Shown here: positions 56,674 through 64,000 of the stretch, in pieces
How positions within the stretch are numbered: position 1 is the stretch's first letter
Layout of the letters: the number at the start of each line of letters is the position of its first letter
Origin: Gracilariopsis chorda
Lineage: Eukaryota; Rhodophyta; Florideophyceae; Gracilariales; Gracilariaceae
Direction of reading: 5' to 3'
Assembly (NCBI GenBank): GCA_003194525.1
Contig: NBIV01000162.1
Span: forward strand, 101,189-165,188
DNA: 64,000 nt
Notes under the pieces: model-generated
Seen by the model: only the letters and a program-made list of their open reading frames with translations
Told to the model about the DNA's origin: nothing
Databases searched by the model: none
Made by a program: the position numbers and the translations under genes

Positions 56674-57324
56674 TGTTGCCACGGAATGTGGAGTATTTTA
56701 GTTAATTTTATTTATTATTTTCACACCCATTTCTGGGAAGCTAGTACTTAGTGCGACGGCGCACTGCCGTCGCACCAGTAAACCTTCCCCAACAAGGGAC
56801 CCCAACCTGGGGAATTGGCTCTGAGCTTTACCGCCTCCGCGTGTTCTCAACTCCTCCTTGGAGGGAAGCACCGTAGTGTACGGAAGTTCACCCCCCTTGC
56901 ACATCTAAAGGAGACCCATCATTGGGAGTACTAATTGTTCCAATCATATTGGTGTTTCGCCCTGTATAGGGAGTCCTGTCCACCGGCATTGCCGTATCTA
57001 CTCGTCGCTCTCGCGACCCACTCGTCCTTCCTCTTTCCCCTTTTTAGGGTAGCACCTCCCGCTATCCGCGGCCCTCGTGTGCGCATCCGCTCACACACCC
57101 CCACTTACGTGGAAACATACCTCTACTGAGGATCACGCCCCGCTCACGCGGATACCGATTCTTCGCCTTCACCTCCCTGCGCGAGTCGCGACAGGTGTCC
57201 CTGGTCTTACAAACCGGCTTCGCCGTGACACCTCTGGGAGGGCTCTACCCAACTGGGTTCACCTCGTGAGAGGAAGATCCCGGACGTCTTTCGGTGTTTT
57301 TCCCCTTTGGGGCATTGCACCACA
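56674..57324 (+). repeat. gypsy-3 5' LTR (bounds tentative)
   Basis: Starts TGTTGCCACGGAATGTGG, like the gypsy-1 LTR start (TGTTGCGGAATGTG), and ends ...TGCACCACA before a TGG primer-site candidate. Contains a 10-bp perfect hairpin GTGCGACGGC/GCCGTCGCAC (56752-56776). The partner LTR is outside the window, so ends are not proven. Hairpins continue across the proposed boundary into the leader. Confidence 0.5.
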
Positions 57325-57327
57325 AAG

Positions 57328-57340
57328 TGGTCTCCTGACT
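57328..57340 (+). other. Possible primer-binding site of gypsy-3
   Basis: TGGTCTCCTGACT three bases after the proposed LTR end. The TGG start suits a tRNA CCA tail. The tRNA was not identified. Confidence 0.35.
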
Positions 57341-57429
57341 TAGAATCGGTTTTTGCTTTCCCTCTTACGAGGTTTGTTTTCATTCACCGGAAGTTCCGTG
57401 ATCGTTTCCCGTCGTAACGGTATTTTCTC

Positions 57430-59604
57430 ATGTCGAGAAATCCCTCCGACGCGGAGCCAGTGGTTACGCGTAGTCGCTCCCGCGACAACGCGGACACTTC
57501 CGAAGTTCGGTTCGTACCCCGTATCCCTATACGGACAAGTTCCAGCCGTGCTGGCGCCGCTTCATCGCGGAATGATACCCCCGACCGGGAACCCCGGAAC
57601 CTCCTTTTGCCCTCGTTATCACCCCCGCAGGGGAATGCAGCATCGACTCCGGCTGTTGCCGCAGTGCCCCAGGCACCCCGGCCTGCTCCCGCTGTCGCGG
57701 CTTCAAGCCCCCGTGGAACGGGCGATAACACCCCCCAGGGGACTTCCCTGGAATCCCAGGTCCGCGCTCTGTGGACCGCCCATGACACCCTTGTAGGGAA
57801 ACTAAAATCCCTCCAAGAGGTGGTCTCGGCAACCCCCGTAGAGGAGGTCGCCGAGGAACTCCGTATTTTACGGTCTAACGTCAACTCCGTGTTGGAGAGT
57901 TTGGGACAACCCGCCGCCTTCATCGAAGGAGTTGAAGCCCGATTTGATCGGATTGGTGCCCGCCTGGAGACGCTGGAGCAGTTCGTCCTCATGGACAAAC
58001 CATCCCCGGGTGATCCGGTAAACGAGGCATCGCACAACGACCAGGTTGCTGGGAAGAAGAAACGCCGTCACCGACGGAAACACCACCGAAAATATTCGGA
58101 CTCCGATTCTTCGACATCGTCGGACTCATCCCGAAACCATTCGGTTAGCTCGAGCTCCTCGGACTCCGACTCGGAGGACGAGAAGCGAGGCTACTCCTCC
58201 CGCTCGAAGCGGTCATCGGCCACTGAAGGTGTGGTCCGAACCCGCCAGAAGGGGAGAAGACACCCCGGTCTCCGGGAATTGAAACCGACAAACCCGGATT
58301 ACCGGAAGCTTTTATCATACCGGTACTACCGGCTTGAAGATTCGTCACTTGGACGTACGCCCCGTGGTACGGGAAAGGTGCGAGAATGCATTAAGCGAAT
58401 GCAGCTCTCGCTCCGCAACCAGTATTTTACTGGAGAGGACCCAGTCCTAGTACTGGATTTCCTATCCCGCTTTGTAGCGGAGGCCGATATCCTCGGTATG
58501 AATGAGGGACAAGCCTATTTGGCTTTACCGTATTTCTTACGGGGAGTGGCCGAGGACCAATACACCTCTGTCCGAGGATCTTCTCGCGCCTCCGAGGGAG
58601 GAGTTACTTGCTGGCCGGAGGCTGTGCAGTATCTTCTGCGCTCCTACGCCACCAACACCGCTATTCAGCAGGCTATCCTCGCTTTGCGAGATACACGCCA
58701 GCGTGCTGGAGAGACCGAGACCGATTACTCGGTGCGCCTTAACAAGGCTTTCCACAGATGTGGTAACGTATACCCCGCTGGGGAGCGCAGTACCATGTTC
58801 ATTGATGGTCTTGACCCGGCAATCCGGAGTTTAGTTACCCGTTATCGGGAGGACAAGCGAAGGATCACCTACCTCGAGCTGGTCCAACACGCTCGAGCGG
58901 AAGGGGATGCACTTCGTGCAAGAACTCCGAACAATCGGTCTAAATCCGCCAAGGCGTTGTTGCTGGAAAGCGAAGCTTCCTCTCTCCCGCTCACCGCGGA
59001 TGGGAACCCTGGACAGGGATTTGATACCGTGCATTTAGCGCAGGGGGATGGTGTGTCGATACCCACCAGTGAGTTACCGTCAACGACGGAGATGAACCAT
59101 GATACGGGAACAGAAGATCCCGTTCTATACGGTGGTAACAGTCGGGTTCAACCCCAACGACTCCCGTTTTCAAACGGTCAATCCCGTTATCAACGGCCTG
59201 GATGGACTGACACCCGCCCTGCGGTTCGCTTCTCCGATACTCGGAATAATAATCCGCGTGTCGCGGTGCTGGCTCTCATTTGCCACCTGTGCTATGCCCA
59301 TGGACATACCTCTCCTCAGTGTATTTGTTCACTGAAGGATATGGCCAAGGTGGTGGCAAATTATGAGGCCCTCACTCCAGAGGAGAAACGTTCCGTCCCG
59401 ACGGCTTCCTACCTCCGTGCTAAAACGGACTTTTCTCACGCCCTACCACAGACCCCGCGTGCGCAGCAAGCTTCATACACCCCGATTCGGGAGATCACGC
59501 AACCATCCGTTGCAACCCCCGCTTATGCGGATAGAAACCCCCGTCAACGGGATGAAGCACTCGTTGTCGAGGAAACCAACCCACCGCCGAAGGCGGAAAA
59601 CTAA
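57430..59604 (+). CDS. gag: gypsy-3 Gag, intact 724-codon frame
   Basis: The ATG lies inside a perfect hairpin (TTTCTC ATGTC GAGAAA). The N-terminal 190 residues are Pro/Ala/Ser-rich with a helical stretch. Residues ~200-260 are a basic then Ser/Asp-rich tract (KKKRRHRRKHHRKYSDSDSS onward). The capsid region follows (residues ~300-500): ECIKRMQLSLRNQYFTGEDP, AVQYLLRSYATNTAIQQAIL, ERSTMFIDGLDPAIRSLVTR and ITYLELVQHARAEGDALRAR. The knuckle CHLCYAHGHTSPQC lies near residue 620. It ends in TAA (59602-59604). Large for a gypsy Gag. It assembles the particle and binds RNA. Confidence 0.9.
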   Translation: MSRNPSDAEPVVTRSRSRDNADTSEVRFVPRIPIRTSSSRAGAASSRNDTPDREPRNLLLPSLSPPQGNAASTPAVAAVPQAPRPAPAVAASSPRGTGDNTPQGTSLESQVRALWTAHDTLVGKLKSLQEVVSATPVEEVAEELRILRSNVNSVLESLGQPAAFIEGVEARFDRIGARLETLEQFVLMDKPSPGDPVNEASHNDQVAGKKKRRHRRKHHRKYSDSDSSTSSDSSRNHSVSSSSSDSDSEDEKRGYSSRSKRSSATEGVVRTRQKGRRHPGLRELKPTNPDYRKLLSYRYYRLEDSSLGRTPRGTGKVRECIKRMQLSLRNQYFTGEDPVLVLDFLSRFVAEADILGMNEGQAYLALPYFLRGVAEDQYTSVRGSSRASEGGVTCWPEAVQYLLRSYATNTAIQQAILALRDTRQRAGETETDYSVRLNKAFHRCGNVYPAGERSTMFIDGLDPAIRSLVTRYREDKRRITYLELVQHARAEGDALRARTPNNRSKSAKALLLESEASSLPLTADGNPGQGFDTVHLAQGDGVSIPTSELPSTTEMNHDTGTEDPVLYGGNSRVQPQRLPFSNGQSRYQRPGWTDTRPAVRFSDTRNNNPRVAVLALICHLCYAHGHTSPQCICSLKDMAKVVANYEALTPEEKRSVPTASYLRAKTDFSHALPQTPRAQQASYTPIREITQPSVATPAYADRNPRQRDEALVVEETNPPPKAEN

Positions 59605-60491
59605 CTGAGGGAGTCTCCCCTTTGGGAGAGGCGTCCTCAAAAACGAGGCTGTTGGCGCCCGAGGCGTCCTCGCCTCGCTCCCCGGTGAAAGTCCTCTCGA
59701 GGAAAGACACCGCTGACGCGGACTCTGCGCACCTCGGTGTGTTGCGTCGCCCGTGGATACGGAGTAAAAATCCCCGGATTCCCGGTAGAGTCTTGGTCTT
59801 GGCCAAGCGCAATTATAAGGTCTATGCCGACCTTGGCCTTGACCCCCAGTTTATGGTGAGGTTTCTCACCGTCCTGGATACAGGTGCAGGCCCCAACTTT
59901 GTCGTGGAATCATTATTACCCCCGCTTGTGCGGTCGCGTATCCGCTCTGACGCGGTCCCCGACATTTCGGATGCGAACAACAATCCGTTACAAACGGTGG
60001 GCACAGTGGACCTCGTCGTGAGACTTGGTACATCTGTGGTGAAGTTGGACTTCATCGTTTGCCGTTCACTGGCAGCACCAGTCATACTGGGATGTGATTA
60101 CTGCGACAGATTTGTCGACGCAATCAGGCCCCGCCTCAGGCGTGTAGAACTTGACGACGGATCGTCGGTTCCGATTGTTCGCCGCCCGCTAAAGCGGTCC
60201 TCTCGGAAACAAGTTCCGCTCCCTGCTGCGCAGGAACCACCGCCCGCGTCCCGCGAGTCCACCAAGCTCCGCGTCGCTGCCTCGGTTTCTATACCGGCTG
60301 AGTCCCAAGTCTGGGTACAGGTAAATTCCCGTCAACACGGTCTTCGGGTTATACAACCCCTCGCCTCGTTGTACGAGAAATCCCAGCTGGCGCTGGCTAA
60401 TGGAATTGTCTCCATTTCCCCGGATGTTCCTTTCCGGATATTGGTTGCCAACCTTGGCAAACACCCCAGTATCTGGTCAAACACCAAGTAA
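59605..60491 (+). CDS. pol: gypsy-3 protease and pol N-terminal region
   Basis: This frame is open in the -1 phase relative to gag and overlaps the gag end, so a -1 ribosomal shift could join them; the first Met is at 59622. The protease site reads FLTVLDTGAGPNFVVESLLP (about 59860), with an intact Asp-Thr-Gly, and later APVILGCDYCDRFVDAIRP, the second conserved block. A C-terminal linker (QVWVQVNSRQHGLRVIQP, then FRILVANLGKHPS) leads toward RT. A shift at about 60488 moves the frame. Confidence 0.85.
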
Positions 60492-60514
60492 TTGGGAGTG
60501 TAACCCCCCATCCT

Positions 60515-61721
60515 ATGGGAATGCTGCCAACGAAGATGACAGCCGCCGATGTACTCGGAGTTACCACCTCTTCTGAGGAGTTCACCCGCCGTCCGAAGAC
60601 GTCAAGTCTAAGGAGGGGGAGGAAACCGCTACTTCAGCGTCGAACATACCGAGTAACTCGGAATTGCGAACCACACCTGTTCCACAGGACAATGCTCCAT
60701 CGAACAATGACCGGATTGATCCGGAAAAAGCACTTGAAGCGCTGGACTTCAGCCACGTGCCAGAGTCGCACCGCGACAAACTCCGTACTATGTTACGGGA
60801 ATTCACCACAATGTGGGATGGCTCGCTTGGCGAGATTGACGCAACGGAACACCGGATCGATTTAATCCCCGGTGCGCGACCGGTTGCACAACCCCCTTAC
60901 AGGGCAGGTCCGAAAGCTCGGGAAGAGGAGCAGTCCCAGGTGGACAAGATGCTCCGCGCAGGTGTGATTGAGCCCGCTCAATCGCCCTGGGCATCCCCAG
61001 TTGTACTGGCTTTAAAGGCTGACGGAACCTGGAGGTTCTGTGTCGACTACCGCCGGCTCAATGCCGTGACTGTTAGGGACACGTACCCCATCCCTCGTAT
61101 GGACGAGTGCATTGACTCCCTTGGAGACGCCACCGTGTTCACGGCCCTTGATGCCAATTGGGGATATTGGCAAGTACCTGTCAGACAGGAGGATCGCGAC
61201 AAAACCGCATTCACCTGCCATGCAGGAACGTACCGCTTCAAGCGGATGCCATTTGGGTTAACCAACGCCCCGCCACCTTTCAGCGTGCAGTAGATATTCT
61301 ACTCAACCGCTTTAAGTGGCGGAGTTGTCTGGTCTACCTTGATGATATTATCATCTTCTCCAACTCGTTAGACGACCATCTCACTCACGTCCGAGACGTG
61401 CTGACCGTACTCCGCGATGCGGGAATTACCCTCAAGTTGAGGAAATGCGAGTTTTTCACAGATACTGTGAAGTATCTGGGTCACATTATCCGTCCTGGAC
61501 GGTTAGCGATCGAGAAAGCTCGAGTCAAATCCCTCGTTGAGGCGAAAGAACCCCGTACTCAAACGGAACTGCGCTCCTTTCTGGGGCTGGTCAACGTCTA
61601 TCGACGGTTTATCCCGAACTTTTCGGATACTGCAGCGCCCCTGAACGCGTTGTTGCGAAAGGGGAACCCCCAAAACTGGGAACATTTACGCCCGAGCAAT
61701 CGGAAGCTTTTAACTCCTTAA
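60515..61721 (+). pseudogene. pol: gypsy-3 reverse transcriptase, frameshifted
   Basis: 60515-60865 and 60664-61293 overlap in different phases (shift near 60590). The second holds the RT fingers and palm: PWASPVVLALKADGTWRFCV, VFTALDANWGYWQVPV (motif A), KTAFTCHAGTYRFKRMPFGL. A shift near 61270 in a C-rich run moves to 61158-61721, with TFQRAVDILLNRFKWRSC and the active-site box LVYLDDIIIFSNSL, then KYLGHIIRPG and RSFLGLVNVYRRFIPNFS. All catalytic residues are present; only phase changes break it. Confidence 0.88.
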
Positions 61722-62338
61722 AGGAGGCTGTCACATCAGCACCAATCCTACATCTCCCAAAACTTGGGTTGCCATACTCCGTAGATACGGACTCGAGCGA
61801 CTACCAAGTCGGGTGTGCTCTTTTTCAAACCACCCCGAGGGGAACGACATCCAATTGGTTATTGGTCACGTTCGCTCAATGTTCATGAGCGGAACTACTC
61901 CGTATCGGAGAAAGAGTGCCTCGCTGTCGTATGGGCGATGACCACTCTGCGCCCTACCTTATGGGAATTCACTTCACCTTGTACACGGATCATTCCTCAT
62001 TGAGGTGGTTGATGAATATCTCCGACCCGTCGGGACGCCTCATGCGCTGGAGACTCCGCCTCGCGGAATATGACTTTCAAGTCATTTATAAAAAGGGTGC
62101 GCAGAACACTCAGGCCGACGCTTTATCGCGGTTACCCACAAGTGGGGAAGCACTCCCAACGGAGGATGATGAAGTCCCATGCTTCATGGCTATAGACCCG
62201 GATGATCCGGAACATGCCGTCGAGGCTAGGCCAGAAACCTGGGACGAGGATGCTGATTTTGACGAACTACTCGCATCGCGAGATAAATCTGAGAACCGTT
62301 ACCGGGAAACTTTGTACCGGTATCACCGGAAGAAATGA
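61680..62338 (+). pseudogene. pol: gypsy-3 RNase H, frameshifted
   Basis: After a shift near 61680 in a GGG run the frame reads TFTPEQSEAFNSLKEAVTSA and [20 protein letters not shown] (first Asp). Shifts near 61845 follow, then [20 protein letters not shown] and [11 protein letters not shown] (Glu). Near 61960 another shift leads to [20 protein letters not shown] (second Asp), DFQVIYKKGAQNTQADALSR (third Asp) and an acidic tail. The domain is complete apart from phase changes. Confidence 0.85.
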
Positions 62339-63530
62339 TCCGAGAACAATTCGGCGACCCATTCTGTACGAGAATTCGTGCCCGTATCAACGGTGGTGAA
62401 GATCTCCCTTTCGGGGTAAACGACAAAGGCTACCTCGTAAGAAAGGTCGAAGCCCGCCCACAGATTGTGGTACCACATTCCCTGCAATCGCGGGTGTTAC
62501 ATCTATCACACTACGCCCCCATTGGAGGTCACCCAGGTGGGAGGAAACTCTACTAACCCTGCGAAGGGATTTCTATTGGCCCGCAATGGCGGTGGATTGC
62601 TACGCAACTGTGCGGTTTTGTAGCGAATGCGCGAAGAATCGCGTCAAAACTCCGCAAAAATGCGAAGAAGATGAAACTATTCCCCGCAAGGGCGCCGCTC
62701 GAGTTTATCGCGATCGATATTCTCGGACCATTACTCACCACGAAACGTGGAAACAAGTTTCTACTTGTCATTACCGACCGCTTTTCTAAGCTGGTACGGA
62801 CTGTCCTCTTCGGAGGATAACCGCTCTCACGGTGGCCCAGGCTCTGGTGACGCACTGGATTTTTGTCTACGGTCCCCCTGTAGAGGTGCTCTCTGACAAC
62901 GGGAAGCAGTTCGTGAGCAAGTTTCTTCCAGGATGTTTGTCGCATCCTGGATGTCAAGAACTTGTTCACGACTACCTACCACCCCAGTGTAATGGGCAAG
63001 TTGAACGGTTTAACCGGACGTTACTCCGCGGCGTTACGTTCCTACGTCGCTGACCACCCAACGAATTGGGATCTCTACGCTGATGCGGTAACCTACGCGT
63101 ACAATACGCAGGTACACCGGACTACCGGAGTTTCGCCATTCGAGTTAGTTCTATCTAGAACACCCCCGCCTGTGGCGCTGGAACCCCAAGCTACTTGGAC
63201 AATTTCCCATCTGTGTATCTACCGGCAGCAATGGAAGCGATGGCTTTCCAAGCTGGTCCCCGCTGCGCGGAAGTCTATGGCACGGCCAAGCCGCTTACAA
63301 GCGGGATTTTGACGCTCGCGTGCGAGGAAAACCATCCCCGATTCGGGCAAATAAACTACGTCTTCATCAGGAAGGAATACTACAACCCGAACGGGAGAAG
63401 CGTCACAAAACTCTCGCCTGTGGCGGATGGACCCTTCAAGGTGATCTCTGTTAACACCGACACTGTCGTGGTAGAGATGGGACACGCACGAACGGATTTC
63501 CCGTGATCGTGTTGTCCTCGCCCCTCCTCC
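62335..63530 (+). pseudogene. pol: gypsy-3 integrase, frameshifted
   Basis: 62335-62556 is the N-terminal segment (FGVNDKGYLVRKVEARPQIV then SRVLHLSHYAPIGGHPGGRK with the zinc His residues). 62586 onward has RFCSECAKNRVKTPQ with both zinc Cys. The core begins LEFIAIDILGPLLTTKRGNK (first Asp, about 62700-62760), then VLSDNGKQFVSKF (second Asp, about 62890) and NGQVERFNRTL (Glu, about 62995). 62962-63312 gives SYVADHPTNWDLYADAVTYA and RTTGVSPFELVLSR. 63195-63506 holds the C-terminal SH3-like block (VADGPFKVISVNTDTVVVEM). About seven phase changes. The triad is kept. Confidence 0.82.
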
Positions 63531-64000
63531 CTCGTCAGATGTAGTCCTGGATCCAGGCAACCCCGTTTCTACGGACTCCGCTACACCGGAACAATCCGGG
63601 AGTACTAGACCTACGGTACTACCACACCCCAGCCGGGACTCTCAGACCTACCGACTCTGTCGGACTCACCGGCTCAGCCGGGTAATTCGGGCCCCTCAGC
63701 GCCCGCCCCTACCACGTCTGCCCCACTGGCGCGCATCTATACCGCCAGGCGGGAATGTTATCCCTTATCCCGCGCTCCGTCTAAGGAGGGAGGAGAACAC
63801 TCGTTTTCGAGGAACGATATCACCGTCGCAACGGGAAACACACTGTAACATACGGAACACTGACCGTGGAGCACGGAGTATGTCACGCGACACTAATCCC
63901 CCGTTCCCGGGCAGTGCTGTGCAACAGAACCAGACGCACAGGCCCTGCAAAAGCGGCAAATACACCGTTTGTCCCGGGAAAACGAGAAGCCTCACTCCAA
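63507..64000 (+). other. gypsy-3 Pro-rich pol tail and 3' region
   Basis: After one shift near 63508 a plus frame stays open from about 63513 into 63840 (APPPSSDVVLDPGNPVSTDS, then Pro/Arg-rich sequence). It is a plausible C-terminal extension of integrase. The hairpin pattern continues, including CCTGGATCCAGG (63546-63557). The polypurine tract and 3' LTR are not recognisable before the edge. Confidence 0.5.

Larger units (their letters stand above)
56674..64000 (+). mobile_element. Ty3/gypsy retrotransposon gypsy-3 (3' end beyond window)
   Basis: On plus the order is LTR, primer site, gag, protease, RT, RNase H, integrase, long C-terminal tail. It is the best preserved gypsy copy and noticeably more GC-rich than its flanks. 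Gag is fully open; pol is interrupted mainly by single-base shifts. The whole element is tiled with short perfect hairpins. It lies inside the Harbinger-2 transposase gene. Confidence 0.9.
56674..64000 (+). repeat. Dense tiling of short perfect hairpins across gypsy-3
   Basis: Throughout the element, perfect inverted repeats of 4-8 bp with loops mostly 2-5 nt recur every 20-40 bases, usually with a CC-initial left arm and GG-final right arm. Examples: 58441-58456, 58467-58480, 58484-58496, 58512-58524, 58528-58542; 59164-59177, 59184-59196, 59214-59224, 59234-59244, 59254-59266; 59519-59530, 59540-59551, 59584-59596, 59615-59628, 59661-59676. They occur in LTR, leader, gag, all pol domains and the tail. 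In gag they start in all three codon phases (59164, 59184 and 59234 differ), so a codon preference for CCG or CGG alone does not explain them. Confidence 0.85.

Noticed and set aside
57384-58037. Minus-strand 217-codon ORF opposite gypsy-3 gag
   Set aside because: Shadow of gag. The palindromic, GC-rich sequence keeps the reverse frame open.
57430-59604. Hairpin tiling as a by-product of Pro CCG and Arg CGG codons
   Set aside because: Arms begin in all three codon phases and the pattern also fills the LTR, leader and out-of-frame regions.

Overview
The window reads as eukaryotic nuclear DNA made almost entirely of transposable elements. I see no rRNA, no convincing tRNA, no operon and no gene I would call a conserved host gene. 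Nearly every recognisable protein belongs to an LTR retrotransposon (Ty3/gypsy or Ty1/copia) or to a eukaryotic DNA transposon (PIF/Harbinger, pogo/Tigger-like, Helitron, CACTA/EnSpm-like). This mixture fits a repeat-rich algal, oomycete or fungal-type genome. The sequence does not let me name the organism.

Layout. 1-3.44 kb: 5' part of a gypsy element on the minus strand (gypsy-1: LTR, gag with two zinc knuckles, protease-RT running off the left edge). 3.63-7.01 kb: a complete but decayed PIF/Harbinger transposon with TAA target duplications, matching terminal repeats, a Myb/SANT-like ORF (+) and a DDE transposase (-). 7.5-9.4 kb: a pogo-like transposase with two catalytic Asp positions replaced. 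9.9-18.0 kb: a poorly understood segment bounded by ~200-bp inverted repeats. 18-23 kb: mostly unassigned, with a structured repeat family and a 68-bp tandem repeat. 23.4-27.2 kb: a broken Helitron Rep-helicase. 28.72-34.16 kb: copia-1 (-) with two 182-bp LTRs. 34.2-36.4 kb: remnant of a CACTA tnp2 transposase (-). 37.13-42.39 kb: copia-2 (-) with ~275-bp LTRs, an apparent half-tRNA primer site and a Tudor-like domain. 45.1-51.3 kb: gypsy-2 (-), heavily mutated. 52.2-52.9 kb: a relic RT of another gypsy lineage. 53.8-56.6 kb: a second Harbinger-like element, cut by gypsy-3. 56.67-64.0 kb: gypsy-3 (+), same family as gypsy-2, with an intact 724-codon gag and a pol that continues to the right edge.

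The most striking signal is in gypsy-3. Its LTR, leader, gag, pol and 3' sequence are tiled with short perfect hairpins, typically CCNN(N), a 3-5 nt loop, then (N)NNGG, about one every 20-40 bases. They occur in all three codon phases. The diverged relative gypsy-2, 6 kb away, does not show it. This looks like either genome-wide RNA structure under selection or the footprint of a hairpin-perfecting copying process. I know of no described system that explains it.

The genes do not form a host pathway. Within each element they would make the usual machinery: Gag particle, protease, RT/RNase H and integrase for LTR elements; transposase plus DNA-binding partner for Harbinger; Rep-helicase for the Helitron. 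Most copies are broken by frameshifts, stops or loss of active-site residues.
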